Translations under genes and position numbers: made by a program | Shown: positions 46,665 through 55,579 of the stretch, piece by piece | Numbering within the stretch: position 1 is the stretch's first letter | Layout of the letters: each line of letters opens with the position of its first letter | Assembly (NCBI GenBank): GCA_963663975.2 | Contig: CAXXRA010000005.1 | Span: 310,001 to 374,000 of the forward strand | Direction of reading: 5' to 3' | Origin: JANQRX01 sp963663975 | GTDB taxonomy: Bacteria > Pseudomonadota > Alphaproteobacteria > Rhizobiales > Kaistiaceae | DNA length: 64,000 bases | Notes under the pieces: generated by a model | Seen by the model: only the letters and a program-made list of their open reading frames with translations | Databases searched by the model: none | What the model was told of the DNA's origin: nothing

Positions 46665-47642
46665 ATGCCGCTCTTTCCTTTTTCGAGCCAAAAAGCCTTC
46701 GCCGAACTGAACGATCGCGAGGTCCTGGCTCTGGCGATCCAGAACGAGGAGGAAGACAGCCGCGTCTACCGCGAGTTCGCCGAGGGCCTGCGCGCCGACT
46801 ATCCCGCTTCGGCCAAGGTGTTCGACGAGATGGCGGAAGAGGAGAGCGAACATCGGCGGCGCCTGCTGGAGTTGTTCAAGGAGCGCTATGGCAGCTACAT
46901 TCCGCTGATCCGGCGCGAAGACGTGCGCGGCTTCATCCGTCGCAAACCGATCTGGATGAGCACAAGCTACGACATCGACACCATGCGTGGGCGGGCCGAA
47001 TCGATGGAGTCGGAGGCCGCCAATTTCTACCGTCGTGCCGCCAGGCGTTCGACCGACCCCGACGTGCGCACGCTGCTGGGCGATCTGGCCGAGATCGAAG
47101 CCGAGCACGAAAATCTCGCCCACAAGCTCGAAGCCGGCTTGTCGGAGGAAACCCGCGACGAGGAGCGGGAAACCGCCAGGCGGCGCTTTCTGCTGCAGAT
47201 TGTCCAGCCGGGCCTGGTCGGGCTGATGGATGGCTCGGTGTCGACGCTGGCGCCCCTGTTCGCGGCCGCTTTCGCCACCCAGGACACCCGCACCACTTTC
47301 CTCGTCGGTCTGGCGGCCTCCATCGGCGCCGGCATTTCCATGGGGTTCGCCGAGGCGTTGTCCGATGACGGCACCCTGACCGGTCGAGGTCACCCATGGT
47401 TGCGCGGTCTGGTCAGCGGGATGATGACCGCCATTGGCGGCATCGGACACACGATACCCTATCTCATCCCGAACTTCCGGATCGCGACCGTGCTCGCCGT
47501 CGCGGTGGTGCTGGTGGAGCTGTGGGCGATCGCCTACATCAGGGCGCGCTACATGGATACGCCCTTCCTGCGCGCCGCCTTCCAGATCGTCGTCGGTGGT
47601 CTGCTGGTGTTCGCGGCCGGGATACTGATCGGCAACGCCTGA
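46665..47642 (+). CDS. mbfA: Membrane-bound ferritin/iron exporter (MbfA-type)
   Basis: From the ATG at 46665 this 325-residue protein joins an N-terminal ferritin-like four-helix domain (IQNEEEDSRVYREFAEGL, DEMAEEESEHRRRLLELF, SMESEAANFYRRAARR, EIEAEHENLAHKLEAG, which hold the Glu/His metal ligands) to a C-terminal VIT1/CCC1-type membrane domain (LQIVQPGLVGLMDGSVSTL, then ASIGAGISMGFAEAL). MbfA proteins export iron and resist peroxide stress in Bradyrhizobium and Agrobacterium, where Irr represses them. I did not identify an ICE/Irr box here. The family B element B2 begins 11 bases after its stop. Confidence 0.92.
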   Translation: MPLFPFSSQKAFAELNDREVLALAIQNEEEDSRVYREFAEGLRADYPASAKVFDEMAEEESEHRRRLLELFKERYGSYIPLIRREDVRGFIRRKPIWMSTSYDIDTMRGRAESMESEAANFYRRAARRSTDPDVRTLLGDLAEIEAEHENLAHKLEAGLSEETRDEERETARRRFLLQIVQPGLVGLMDGSVSTLAPLFAAAFATQDTRTTFLVGLAASIGAGISMGFAEALSDDGTLTGRGHPWLRGLVSGMMTAIGGIGHTIPYLIPNFRIATVLAVAVVLVELWAIAYIRARYMDTPFLRAAFQIVVGGLLVFAAGILIGNA

Positions 47643-47653
47643 GGCGCCCGGGC

Positions 47654-47710
47654 CAGCCCGGACTTCTCACACTGGACATGAGCTGCGCCCAGTGTGAGAA
47701 ATCCGGGCTA
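47654..47710. repeat. Family B palindromic element, copy B2 (minimal hairpin)
   Basis: At 57 bases this copy consists of little more than the two ends: agcccggacttctcacactg and cagtgtgagaaatccgggct around a short loop. The right TA lies inside the TAG stop of yidD (47708-47710, minus strand). It sits between the convergent mbfA and yidD genes and would fold into a strong hairpin in either transcript. Confidence 0.85.
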
Positions 47711-48046
47711 GTCGCTGATATCGAGGCGGGTCTTGGGGTCGATGTGATCGCCGTTCCAGCGGCCGTAGCGCCACGGCAGATACCACGCCGCATCGGGCGG
47801 CAAATGATCCGGCGTCGGGTCGAATCCGGACGCCCCGAACGGGCCGCAGCGCAGCACGCGCGACAGCCCGATCCATGTTCCGGCCCACAACCCGAACCGT
47901 GCGATTGCGTCCTCGGTATAATGCGAGCAGGTCGGCAGATATCGACACTGGCGACCGAGCAGCGGCGACAAGGTGTAGCGATAGGCCTTGACCATCGCGA
48001 TACCGGCATGTCGCGGCAGGTGCCGCAGCGCCTCGACAACGGTCAC
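47708..48046 (-). CDS. yidD: Membrane protein insertion efficiency factor YidD
   Basis: From a GTG at 48046 the 112-residue protein has the YidD core: MVKAYRYTLSPLLGRQCRYL, PTCSHYTEDAIARFG and RVLRCGPFGASGFDP. YidD is a small amphipathic membrane-associated protein that helps YidC insert inner-membrane proteins. Upstream in-frame codons as far as 48157 lack similarity. Its stop codon falls in the end of palindromic element B2, so the last residues (RLDISD) abut the repeat. Confidence 0.9.
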   Translation of the reverse strand: MTVVEALRHLPRHAGIAMVKAYRYTLSPLLGRQCRYLPTCSHYTEDAIARFGLWAGTWIGLSRVLRCGPFGASGFDPTPDHLPPDAAWYLPWRYGRWNGDHIDPKTRLDISD

Positions 48047-48168
48047 GTTGGAGCCGCCCGACACATCCCCGCCGTTAACAGATTGTTCAGAAATTCGGCC
48101 AACCGTGGAACCTGCGCCGGGCCGACTGTCGAAGTCGCGCGCCACGCCGCAGGCCACGGAGAGATCGC

Positions 48169-48291
48169 ATGCCCGATCTGCTGAAGCGCTACCATCGATA
48201 TCGCCGCGTCGGGTTTTCGGTGGCGATGGCGCTGAAATTCGCCTGGATGGTCTCGGCCGCCGGGCACTCCACCGCCCTCACCTCGCGCTAG
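48169..48291 (+). CDS. Possible 40-residue small protein
   Basis: A short frame beginning MPDLLKRYHRYRRVGFSVAM with a basic start and one hydrophobic stretch (VAMALKFAWMVSAAG) fills the gap between yidD and the Fe-S scaffold gene and overlaps the end of the latter by 14 bases. Composition fits a small membrane peptide, but no family is recognised and coding is unproven. Confidence 0.3.
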   Translation: MPDLLKRYHRYRRVGFSVAMALKFAWMVSAAGHSTALTSR

Positions 48292-48733
48292 GTCGAGCCG
48301 CTTTCCCCCGGGCCTCGATCTGATCGAGCGCATCGACAACCGCATCGAAGGTCAGCATCGTCGAGGCGTGGCGCGAGCGATAATCGCGCACCGGCTCGAG
48401 ATATTTGAGGTCGGCGAAACGCCCATTCGGTGGCGGACCTTTTTCCTTGAGCATCGCCCGCATGGTCTGGCGCAGATCGCGCAATTCGCCCGCCCGCGCG
48501 CCGACGATGTTGCGCGCCATCACCGATGAGGAGGCCTGCCCCAGCGCACAGGCTTTGACGTCGTGGGCAAAATCGGTGACCAAATCGCCCTCGAGTTTGA
48601 GATCAACAGTCACGGTTGATCCGCACAGCCGCGAATGGGCCGTCGCGCTGGCATCGGGCGCATCGAGTCGGCCGATTCGCGGGATGGACCCGGCCAACTC
48701 CAGGATACGCCGATTGTAGATATCGTCGATCAT
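48278..48733 (-). CDS. IscU/NifU-like iron-sulfur cluster assembly scaffold
   Basis: From the ATG at 48733 this 151-residue protein begins MIDDIYNRRILELAGSIPRI. It has the U-type scaffold segments with Cys in SRLCGSTVTVDLKLEGD and in DVKACALGQASSSVMA. The third cysteine of classical IscU is not evident, as in the divergent alphaproteobacterial family. It would hold nascent Fe-S clusters in the cytoplasm. It sits beside yidD and diverges from folE, an arrangement often seen in Rhizobiales. Confidence 0.88.
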   Translation of the reverse strand: MIDDIYNRRILELAGSIPRIGRLDAPDASATAHSRLCGSTVTVDLKLEGDLVTDFAHDVKACALGQASSSVMARNIVGARAGELRDLRQTMRAMLKEKGPPPNGRFADLKYLEPVRDYRSRHASTMLTFDAVVDALDQIEARGKAARPSAR

Positions 48734-48870
48734 GGCTGAACATATAGGGGAACACCGGCTGTGCGGCCATGGCCCTGATGTGGTTTGAGCCATCTCTTGG
48801 GCTTCGCAAAACGGCGTCGGACAACTATATACTGGCCGCGACATCAGTACCGACGCGTCGGAGACGGAAC

Positions 48871-49501
48871 ATGGATGCCGTGATTGGAAAACGCCGGGAT
48901 ACCAAGCCGAAGCCCGCGAGCCGCGCGGCGGCCGAGGACGCGGTGCGCACGCTGATCGCCTGCGCACGCCGCCTGGACCGGCGATGATCCCGCGCGGGCC
49001 GGCCTGAGCGACACGCCCAAGCGGGTCGTGGACGCCTTCCAGGAACTCTACAGCGGTTACGGTCGCGAGCCGGAAGACCTGTTGGAGCGGACCTTCGACG
49101 ACTTCGGAGCCTATGACGACCTGGTTCTGGTACGGGATATTCCGGTGCTGTCGCAATGCGAGCACCACATGATGCCGTTCACCGGGCGCGCTCACATCGC
49201 ATATTATCCGATCGACCGGATCGCCGGCCTGTCGAAGCTCGCTCGCCTGACCGATCTCTATGCCAGGCGACTGCAGACGCAGGAGCGTCTGACCTCGCAG
49301 ATTCTTCACGCCCTCGACGAGTCCCTGAAAACACGCGGCTCGGCCGTCATGATCGAGGCCGAGCACACCTGCATGACCCTACGCGGCATCAAGGCGCATG
49401 GCGCCAGCACGACCACGACGCTGTTTTCAGGCGCATTCCGCGACGACCCGCAGGAGCAGACCCGATTCCTCGACATGGTCGGGCCGAGCCGGAGTGGCTG
49501 A
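48871..49501 (+). pseudogene. folE: GTP cyclohydrolase I, single frameshift
   Basis: The ATG at 48871 begins MDAVIGKRRDTKPKPASRAA and runs to EDAVRTLIAC. There the frame breaks near 48965, and the protein continues in the next frame as WTGDDPARAGLSDTPKRVVD, then SQCEHHMMPFTGRAHIAYYP and EAEHTCMTLRGIKAHGAS, to 49501. These are the zinc and GTP-binding motifs of GTP cyclohydrolase I, the first step of folate and pterin synthesis. Corrected, it is about 210 residues, the normal size. Because folE is usually essential and the break is one base, a sequencing error is the simplest explanation. Confidence 0.88.
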
Positions 49502-49949
49502 CGCCGGCGACCGGCCGCGCTTCGCCCCGCGTGGCGAACCTGAAGCAATCGAGACCGGCACCGGCTTCGCACCCAAATTCGATGCCGACGGCCTGATTCT
49601 GGCCGTCGTTACCGACGCGGCGAGCGGCGAGGTCTTGATGGCGGCCCATATGGATGCCGAAGCGCTCGCCCGCACCATCGAGACCGGCCAGGTGTGGTTC
49701 TGGAGCCGGTCGCGCGCCCGACTCTGGCGCAAGGGCGAAGACAGCGGCAACACGCTGTCGATGACCGAAATGCGCATCGACTGCGACCAGGACACCCTCC
49801 TGGTCAAGGCCGAGATCGCCGGCGATCGCGTGGCCTGCCACCAGGGCTACAGATCTTGCTTCTACCGCAAGGTGCCGACCGGCAGTCCTGCCGACCCCGG
49901 CCTGCAGCTCATCTTCGACGCCGACATGACGCGCAAGGGCGAGCGCTAG
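49494..49949 (+). CDS. hisI: Phosphoribosyl-AMP cyclohydrolase
   Basis: A GTG at 49494 overlaps the folE stop and gives a 151-residue enzyme with the HisI signature: DGLILAVVTDAASGEVLMAA, WFWSRSRARLWRKGEDSGN and the zinc cysteines in MRIDCDQD and VACHQGYRSCFYRK. It opens the adenine ring of PR-AMP in histidine synthesis. No HisE domain is fused, as is usual in alphaproteobacteria. Its TAG stop is the first base-triplet of the family C half-element at 49947. Confidence 0.95.
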   Translation: MADAGDRPRFAPRGEPEAIETGTGFAPKFDADGLILAVVTDAASGEVLMAAHMDAEALARTIETGQVWFWSRSRARLWRKGEDSGNTLSMTEMRIDCDQDTLLVKAEIAGDRVACHQGYRSCFYRKVPTGSPADPGLQLIFDADMTRKGER

Positions 49950-49988
49950 TGGACCACTCGAGGCATTTCAGTCCCGACAAGCTTGCCG
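49947..49988. repeat. Family C palindromic element, half copy C2
   Basis: The sequence tagtggaccactcgaggcat and then ttcagtcccgacaagcttgcc matches the left half of copy C1 (32825-32914) and begins exactly at the TA of the hisI TAG stop. The right arm is missing and the CBS gene's stop follows at once at 49990. Confidence 0.65.
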
Positions 49989-49989
49989 C

Positions 49990-50424
49990 TCAAGCGGTGT
50001 GAATGTAGGAGCGCAACTCCTCTGCTTCCCGCTCGACCTGTTCGATGCGCGCCTTGACCACGTCGCCGATCGAGATGATGCCGGCCAACCGCCCGTCATC
50101 ATCGGCTACCGGCAAGTGACGAAATTTTCCCTTCGTCATTCGGGTCATCACCTCATTGATGGTCTCGGCGTCCGAACAGGTCACGACTTTGCGGGTCATG
50201 ACGGTATCAACCGTCTGACCGAGGGCGCCGGCGCCGGATGCGGCGATGGCACGGACGATATCCCGTTCCGAAAGGATGCCGGCAATGCCATCGGTTTCTT
50301 CCACGACCACCAGCGCGCCGATCTTACGCTTCGCCAGCTTCGTTGCCGCCTCGCCGAGGGTGACCCCCGGCGCGGTGGTTTCAACGTCGCGGCCTTTGTG
50401 CCCCAATATTGCTGCAACGGTCAT
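49990..50424 (-). CDS. CBS-domain protein
   Basis: This 144-residue protein consists of two CBS motifs (about 8-65 with GALVVVEETDGIAGILSERD, and 75-130 with FRHLPVADDDGRLAGIISIG) and a short C-terminal helix (ARIEQVEREAEELRSYIHTA). Stand-alone CBS pairs bind adenine nucleotides and modulate partner proteins. It is monocistronic, convergent with hisI, and has an aggaggc ribosome site near 50428-50434. The partner is unknown. Confidence 0.92.
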   Translation of the reverse strand: MTVAAILGHKGRDVETTAPGVTLGEAATKLAKRKIGALVVVEETDGIAGILSERDIVRAIAASGAGALGQTVDTVMTRKVVTCSDAETINEVMTRMTKGKFRHLPVADDDGRLAGIISIGDVVKARIEQVEREAEELRSYIHTA

Positions 50425-50509
50425 ATCAGCCTCCTGTTTTCCAGGATCAGTTCAAAAACGATGGGGTTTGGCTCGCCGCTTGACAATATGCGCCGCAACA
50501 AATCTCAGC

Positions 50510-51256
50510 CTAGCTACCGGCTTTGCCGACCGGGTCGAACGCCGGAAACAGCAGCAGCCCGGCCAGAAAACCGCCGATATGGGCCTCCCAGGCGATCGCA
50601 CCGGAGGCGATCGCACCACCGGCGGATGTCAACCCGAAGATGAGGTTGAGCCCGAACCACACGCCGAGGAATGCCAAGACGCGGCGATTGCCGAGCGCCG
50701 CGCCGAGGGAGACTGCCGGCTGCCGGTAGACGGGAGCTCCGCCTGGCCGCCACATCGGCCCGCCGCGGGCGAAAACGAACCGCGCGGCACCGGCCATATG
50801 TGCCGAAATCGCCGCCGATGCGCCGACCAGCGGCGCGGCGCTGTCGGGGTAGAGCGCCAGGTGCAAGGCCGCCCCGGCAATGGCGCCGGCGGCCGAGAAC
50901 AGGAGAAACCGGCTGGTACCGAGCCGCCACGCCAGGGGCGAGCCAAACGCGGCTATCCATAGACAGTTGAACAGCACATGGGGCCAGTCGGCGTGCAGAA
51001 ACGCGTAGGTCACGAAGGTCCACAGCCGCTCGCCGCCGGTCGGCAGGAGACCTTCAACCAGCTCGGGTGACAGTTCCCGGATCGGGATGAACGCAAAACG
51101 CAACAGGAGTTGGACAACGCCGGTCTGGCCGAGAACGAAATCGGACAGCGCGTGAACCGCGATGATCGCGGCGATGATCGCGCTCACCACGGCCGGCAGG
51201 TTGAAGACCGGCTGCCTGGCCGGCGGCGGGCCGGAACCGGGTGACATATCAGACAT
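50510..51256 (-). CDS. Rhomboid-family intramembrane serine protease
   Basis: From the ATG at 51256 the 248-residue protein has six or seven membrane helices and the rhomboid features: a LHADWPHVLFNCLWIAAFG loop-helix, the catalytic GASAAISAH serine motif and the histidine in WEAHIGGFLAGLLLF. It would cleave membrane proteins within the inner membrane. A Pro-rich cytoplasmic N-terminus precedes helix 1. It is monocistronic and its substrate is unknown. Confidence 0.88.
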   Translation of the reverse strand: MSDMSPGSGPPPARQPVFNLPAVVSAIIAAIIAVHALSDFVLGQTGVVQLLLRFAFIPIRELSPELVEGLLPTGGERLWTFVTYAFLHADWPHVLFNCLWIAAFGSPLAWRLGTSRFLLFSAAGAIAGAALHLALYPDSAAPLVGASAAISAHMAGAARFVFARGGPMWRPGGAPVYRQPAVSLGAALGNRRVLAFLGVWFGLNLIFGLTSAGGAIASGAIAWEAHIGGFLAGLLLFPAFDPVGKAGS

Positions 51257-51536
51257 GAGATGACCGCACCTGCGCAACCGCGAACGCACCTCGCACACGC
51301 TGGTGGAACGTGCCACGCCCGGGCCCGACCGGCAAGCCGACGCCGGGCCCCCGCGATACCGGCACGTGTCGTACAGGATTGGGGACCTCTCCTGTCGCGC
51401 TTGGCGCCCATTTATCGTGCTGAAATTGGCACGTGTCGTGCAGGGATCACGTTAAGCACGTGTGCGACCGTCCCGTCGCGGCACGCCGATTGTGGTAGGT
51501 TGGATTTGGGGCCGGCGAAAGTCGGATTTGCGGGAG

Positions 51537-52163
51537 ATGAAACACCCGACATCACGGGAACTGTACCAGTATTGGAGCCTGATGCGCGGTGACGAAGCGG
51601 CCCCGCTGCGCAGCGCCATCGAGCCCAGCGATATACGCGGGATTCTCGCCGATACGTTCATCGCCGAAGTTGCCGAAGGCGACGTCTATCGCGTTCGCCT
51701 GGCCGGAACTCGCGTCTGCGCGCTCTACGGCAGAGAGATCAAGGGCACCAATCTGCTCGATTTCTGGACGGCCGAAGACCGTTCGGCGCTGTCGACGCTG
51801 GCCGCAGCGGTTTCCGAAGACGGCGCGGCTGCATTGGTCTCGGCCGCGGTTCGTACCGCCGGGGGCGAGGAAGCGACTTGCGAACTGTTGCTGCTGCCCT
51901 TGCGTCACGGTCCTGGGAAATTCGACCGCATGCTCGGCAGCATGGCGCCGATCGAACGACCGTTCTGGCTCGGCAGCGACCCCGTCGTCACCCAGCGGAT
52001 CAATAGTCTGCGACTGATCTGGCCCGACGAGAATCCCGGGTTCATGCGCCGCAAGACCGATCGATCCAGCGAAATCCGCGCAGCGGCGGCAGCCGCCGCC
52101 ATGCCCGCCCGCTCCGGCCGCCGGCGCGGGCACCTTTACATCGTCGATGGCGGCAAGGACTAA
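51537..52163 (+). CDS. PAS-domain protein (PAS_5 type)
   Basis: From the ATG at 51537 this is a 208-residue protein beginning MKHPTSRELYQYWSLMRGDE. It has the PAS_5 layout: DIRGILADTFIAEV, YRVRLAGTRVCALYGREIKG, ELLLLPLRHGP and GSMAPIERPFWLGSDPV. The family is widespread in alphaproteobacteria as a stand-alone sensory or regulatory module with no output domain. The basic Ala/Arg tail (AAAAAMPARSGRRRGH) is variable. Confidence 0.88.
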   Translation: MKHPTSRELYQYWSLMRGDEAAPLRSAIEPSDIRGILADTFIAEVAEGDVYRVRLAGTRVCALYGREIKGTNLLDFWTAEDRSALSTLAAAVSEDGAAALVSAAVRTAGGEEATCELLLLPLRHGPGKFDRMLGSMAPIERPFWLGSDPVVTQRINSLRLIWPDENPGFMRRKTDRSSEIRAAAAAAAMPARSGRRRGHLYIVDGGKD

Positions 52164-52263
52164 GAGCACGAGTGCGGCTCACCCCGCCGGCTTCTCTCAC
52201 GACTTGTTAACCGTAGTCGCAGAAACTCCGCACGCTCCCGATGAGGCGGCCGAGCGACGGTAG

Positions 52264-52878
52264 ATGCCAGTAGCACAACAACTCAAGCAACGTCCGGCCT
52301 TCCAGCTGCACGACAACCGCCGATTTCAGCGGGTTGACCTCAATCTGCTCGGCCGTTTTATGCTCGAGGACCGGCGCGAGTATCCCTGTCAGACAAAGAA
52401 CATCTCTCCCGGCAGCGCGGCCCTGATGACGCCCATTACCGGGCGTGTGCGCGAACGTACGGTCGCCTATGTCGACCACATCGGACGCATCGAGGGGCGG
52501 ATCGTCAGGATTTTCGACGACGGATTTGCGATGAGCATCGACGCAACCGCGCGCAAACGGGACAAGCTGGCCGCAAAGCTCACATGGCTGGTGAACCGCC
52601 ACGAGCTGAACCTGCCGGAAGATCGCCGGCACGACCGGGTGTCGCCGATCGTCGAGGCGGTTGCCCTCACTCTGCCGGACGGGCGCCAGCACCGGGCCGG
52701 GCTGGTCGATGCATCATTGTCCGGTGCCGCGCTCTCGCTTGAGCTGCAGCCTCCCCTCGGCTCGCCATTGATGGTCGGCAAGCTGCGGTCTCACGTCGTT
52801 CGGCACATCGAAGGCGGTATCGCGGTGGAATTCGTGAACCTTCAGACCCCAGAGTCGCTCAAGGACGGCCTCGACTGA
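52264..52878 (+). CDS. PilZ-domain protein with two PilZ-like modules
   Basis: This 204-residue cytoplasmic protein has two successive PilZ patterns. The first is DNRRFQRVDLNLLGRF ... KNISPGSAALMT (about 15-95) and the second DRRHDRVSPIVEAVAL ... LVDASLSGAALSLEL (about 118-200). The RxxxR and D/N-x-S-x-x-G elements that bind cyclic di-GMP are present in the second and mostly in the first. It is probably a receptor linking cyclic di-GMP to envelope or motility control. It stands as a single gene downstream of PAS_5. Confidence 0.88.
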   Translation: MPVAQQLKQRPAFQLHDNRRFQRVDLNLLGRFMLEDRREYPCQTKNISPGSAALMTPITGRVRERTVAYVDHIGRIEGRIVRIFDDGFAMSIDATARKRDKLAAKLTWLVNRHELNLPEDRRHDRVSPIVEAVALTLPDGRQHRAGLVDASLSGAALSLELQPPLGSPLMVGKLRSHVVRHIEGGIAVEFVNLQTPESLKDGLD

Positions 52879-53104
52879 GACCGCCGGACTTCTTCCCGCC
52901 GAGTGGTTCAGTACCAATCGGACAAGCCCACACCGTCATTGGGAAAATTGCTCACACATGACAATCATATCCGTCCGCATCAGCCGCCATAGACGGTCAA
53001 GGTCGGCAGGACCTACAGTCGGGCGGCCCTTCGGGCGGCGCTTCAACTCGCCTGTCACTATGAAACTCACTGGCACAGCGACCTCCTGCAGCGAGTTGCC
53101 AGGT

Positions 53105-54088
53105 TTAGTCGTTGTGTTCAATGGTTATGACGACCTTTCCCTTGGCATGTCCTTCTCCCAGATAACGGAGAGCTTCGGCAGTCTCGTCCAACGGGTAATG
53201 TCTATCTATAACAGGTACGACTTTGCCGGCCTCAAAAAGCTCTTTCATATGGTCCAAATCGCTTGTGCTTGGATGCCACGTCAGGATCCCGATCTCCTTT
53301 TTCCCAATCCTTGAAATCAACGGTCCTAAGACCGCAACCTGAAGAATTACGGGCGTGGTGCCTCCGACCATGACGAAAGTTCCCGTGGAGCTCAATGCGC
53401 GCGCGTAGTCAAGAATGGAACGGTGGGCCACAGCATCAAGAATGAGATCATACCGCTTCCCGTTCTTGGTGAAATCTTGCTTGGTGTAGTCAATGACATG
53501 GTCTGCTCCAACCGAGCGCATCATCTCCAGTTTCGCCGTGTGGTCGACGCCCGTCACTTCAGCTCCAAACAATTTGGCGATCTGAAGTGCAAACGTACCC
53601 ACACCACCCCCGGCACCAATGATCAGAACCTTATGCCCGGGCTGGATCTGCTTTTTGTCACGAAGGCCCTGCAGCGCGAGGAGTGCCGCTTGCGGAATGG
53701 CCGCTGCCTCCGCGAAGGTCATACTGTCTGATTTCAGCGCCAGAACATTTTCACGAACGCATACATACTCGGCAAAGCCGCCCCAGCCACAGTCGGAAAT
53801 GTCTCCGAATACGTCTTCGCCTCGCCTAAGCCGACTTACGGTTTTGCCAACCGCTTCAACCCGCCCGGCTATGTCGGCGCCCAGTGTCCCGTATTTTGGC
53901 TTTAGAAGCCCAAAGCTAACCAGGCGGACCAAGAACGGCTTGCCTCTCAGCAAATCCCAGTCCCATGAATTTACCGACGCCGCATGAACCTTGACCAGGA
54001 CCTCATCGTCCTTGGGCGTAGGCCTTGCAACTTCCCGCAATTCGAGAACATCGGGTGGTCCGTATTTCGAGTAGACAATTGCGGGCAC
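53105..54088 (-). CDS. Zinc-independent MDR-family NAD(P)-dependent oxidoreductase, 5' end altered by IS5
   Basis: The 327 codons encode a medium-chain dehydrogenase/quinone oxidoreductase: YGTLGADIAGRVEAVGKTV, the nucleotide-binding GHKVLIIGAGGGVGTFALQI and a C-terminal GHAKGKVVITIEHND. There is no structural zinc cysteine cluster, as in the QOR/NAD(P)H alkenal reductase group. The GTG start (54086-54088) lies inside the terminal repeat of the adjoining IS5. The native 5' end, which reads FEKNSVKAIVYSKYG, survives on the far side of the IS at 55391-55579. Expression now depends on the IS end. Confidence 0.85.
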   Translation of the reverse strand: MPAIVYSKYGPPDVLELREVARPTPKDDEVLVKVHAASVNSWDWDLLRGKPFLVRLVSFGLLKPKYGTLGADIAGRVEAVGKTVSRLRRGEDVFGDISDCGWGGFAEYVCVRENVLALKSDSMTFAEAAAIPQAALLALQGLRDKKQIQPGHKVLIIGAGGGVGTFALQIAKLFGAEVTGVDHTAKLEMMRSVGADHVIDYTKQDFTKNGKRYDLILDAVAHRSILDYARALSSTGTFVMVGGTTPVILQVAVLGPLISRIGKKEIGILTWHPSTSDLDHMKELFEAGKVVPVIDRHYPLDETAEALRYLGEGHAKGKVVITIEHND

Positions 54089-55371
54089 CTCGAAAAATAA
54101 TGCGACTGACGTGAAACTCGACAGGTTGTGCGGTTCTCGCGGGTCATGAGCGGGGTTGGCGTCTGGGTTTTCGGCCTTCTCCGGCTCCCCGGCGGGTCTG
54201 TTTCCCTGTCAATGGGGGCTCCAGGCAGACTTCTCCGCCTGATGACCATCACGTTGGCGCCGCCGCGGCGAGACGCTCCAGCTGCACCAGGCGGCGCATG
54301 TTGTAGGCGAGGTTCTTCAGCCCGATCCGCGCCCTCGCCCGTACCAGCCCGATACTGCGCACCAGCGTCCCGCCCATGTCGTTGCTCTGGGCCCCGAACA
54401 CGTGCTCGACGCGCGCCCGCACCTTCGAACGGGCCTTGTTGCCCCGCTTCTCCCGCTCGCTCAGCGGCTTGTCGCGATGCCCCTTGCGGTGGATGCGGCT
54501 GTTCAGGCCCTTCTCCTTCAGCTTCGCCTCGATCTCCGCCGACCGATAGGCGCTGTCCGCCCACACGTCCGAGGCCGTGTTGTCCGGATCAAGGATGTCC
54601 TGAACGACCTGGCTGTCGTGCACCGCCGCGTCGGTCACCTGGTAACGCCGCACCAGCTTGTGCCGGCGGTCCACGTTGACATGGTTCTTGTAACCGTAGT
54701 GGCTCTTGCCATGCTTCTTTGTCCACCGTGCGTCCGTGTCCTTCTGCGACCGCTTGGCCGGCTGGTCCTTCCAGCCCTCCGGCGTCTCGCCATCCTTGAT
54801 CCGCGCGTTGAACCGCACGGCTGTTGCGCTGCTTGGGGACCGGTACGATCGACGCGTCGATGATCTGGCCGCCCATCGCCAGGTGGCCCTGCTTCTCCAG
54901 ATAGCCGTCGAAGTCCTCGATCTGAAGTGCAACGCCTCGACCATGCCCGCCCGCGCCAACTGTTCCCGGTAGAGCCACACCGTCTTGGCGTCGGGGACCT
55001 TGTCCTCAAGACCGAACCCTACGAACCGCATGAACGAGAGGCGGTCGCGAAGCTGGTACTCCACTTGGTCGTCCGAGAGATTGTAAAGCTCGCAGACTGA
55101 TCGCCTTGAACATCGCCACCGCGTCCCAGGGCTTTCGCCCCGCCGGCGACTTCCGTTCCTCGGCCGGCTTGCGCCAGATCGCCTCCAGGCGGGCACGGAA
55201 ATTCTCCCACGCCACCGCGTCGATCCTCGCCAAAGGATCGTTCTTGGCGTCCAGGCCGGCATACCGATTCGCGATGTCGAAAAAGCCCATTTGGCCCATG
55301 GTCGGTTCCCCACATCTACGCGCCAAACCGCCGGATTATAACCGATCAAAGCTCGGAACAGCGGATTTTTA
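54083..55371 (-). mobile_element. IS5-family element, copy 1 (degenerate left end)
   Basis: The right end gggcacctcgaaaaataatg at 54083 equals that of copy 2 (58 kb), and the non-coding flank to 54248 matches it closely. The opposite end has decayed (cggatttttacgagcttgcc instead of aaaaat...gaggtgccc) and merges with duplicated dehydrogenase sequence. It is inserted in the 5' region of the MDR dehydrogenase gene and flanked by a direct repeat of about 130 bases of that gene. Confidence 0.85.
54249..55299 (-). pseudogene. IS5-family transposase, copy 1, with indels
   Basis: The gene starts at the ATG 55299 (MGQMGFFDIANRYAGLDAKN) but several indels relative to the intact copy at 58059 shift the frame: near 55216, 55096, 54925 and 54820. 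The catalytic parts (ARSSTRRSYRSPS-frame segments, then DARWTKKHGKSHYGYKNHVN, DVWADSAYRSAEIEAKLKEK and RARVEHVFGAQSNDMGGTLV) are recognisable. No single frame covers the protein. It is inactive, and the close match to copy 2 between indels implies recent divergence or poor base quality. Confidence 0.85.
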
Positions 55372-55390
55372 CGAGCTTGCCAGCCCTTTC

Positions 55391-55579
55391 TCAGCAAATC
55401 CCAGTCCCCTTGAATTTACCGACGCTTGACCAGGACCTCATCGTCCTTGGGCGTAGCCTTGCAACTTCCCGCAATTCGAGAACATCGGGTGGTCCGTATT
55501 TCGAGTAGACAATTGCTTTCACAGAATTTTTTTCAAAGGTTGCTTTTGTATTCTTCCAAGGTTGCTTTGATCCGGTCAT
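55391..55579 (-). pseudogene. Duplicated 5' end of the MDR dehydrogenase gene
   Basis: On the minus strand from 55579 the frame reads MTGSKQPWKNTKATFEKNSV and then KAIVYSKYGPPDVLELREVA, the native start of the dehydrogenase at 53105-54088. It loses frame after about 42 codons where the copy meets the decayed IS5 end. The matching segment in the gene is 53945-54082. The duplication of about 130 bases is far longer than an IS5 target duplication. Confidence 0.8.
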
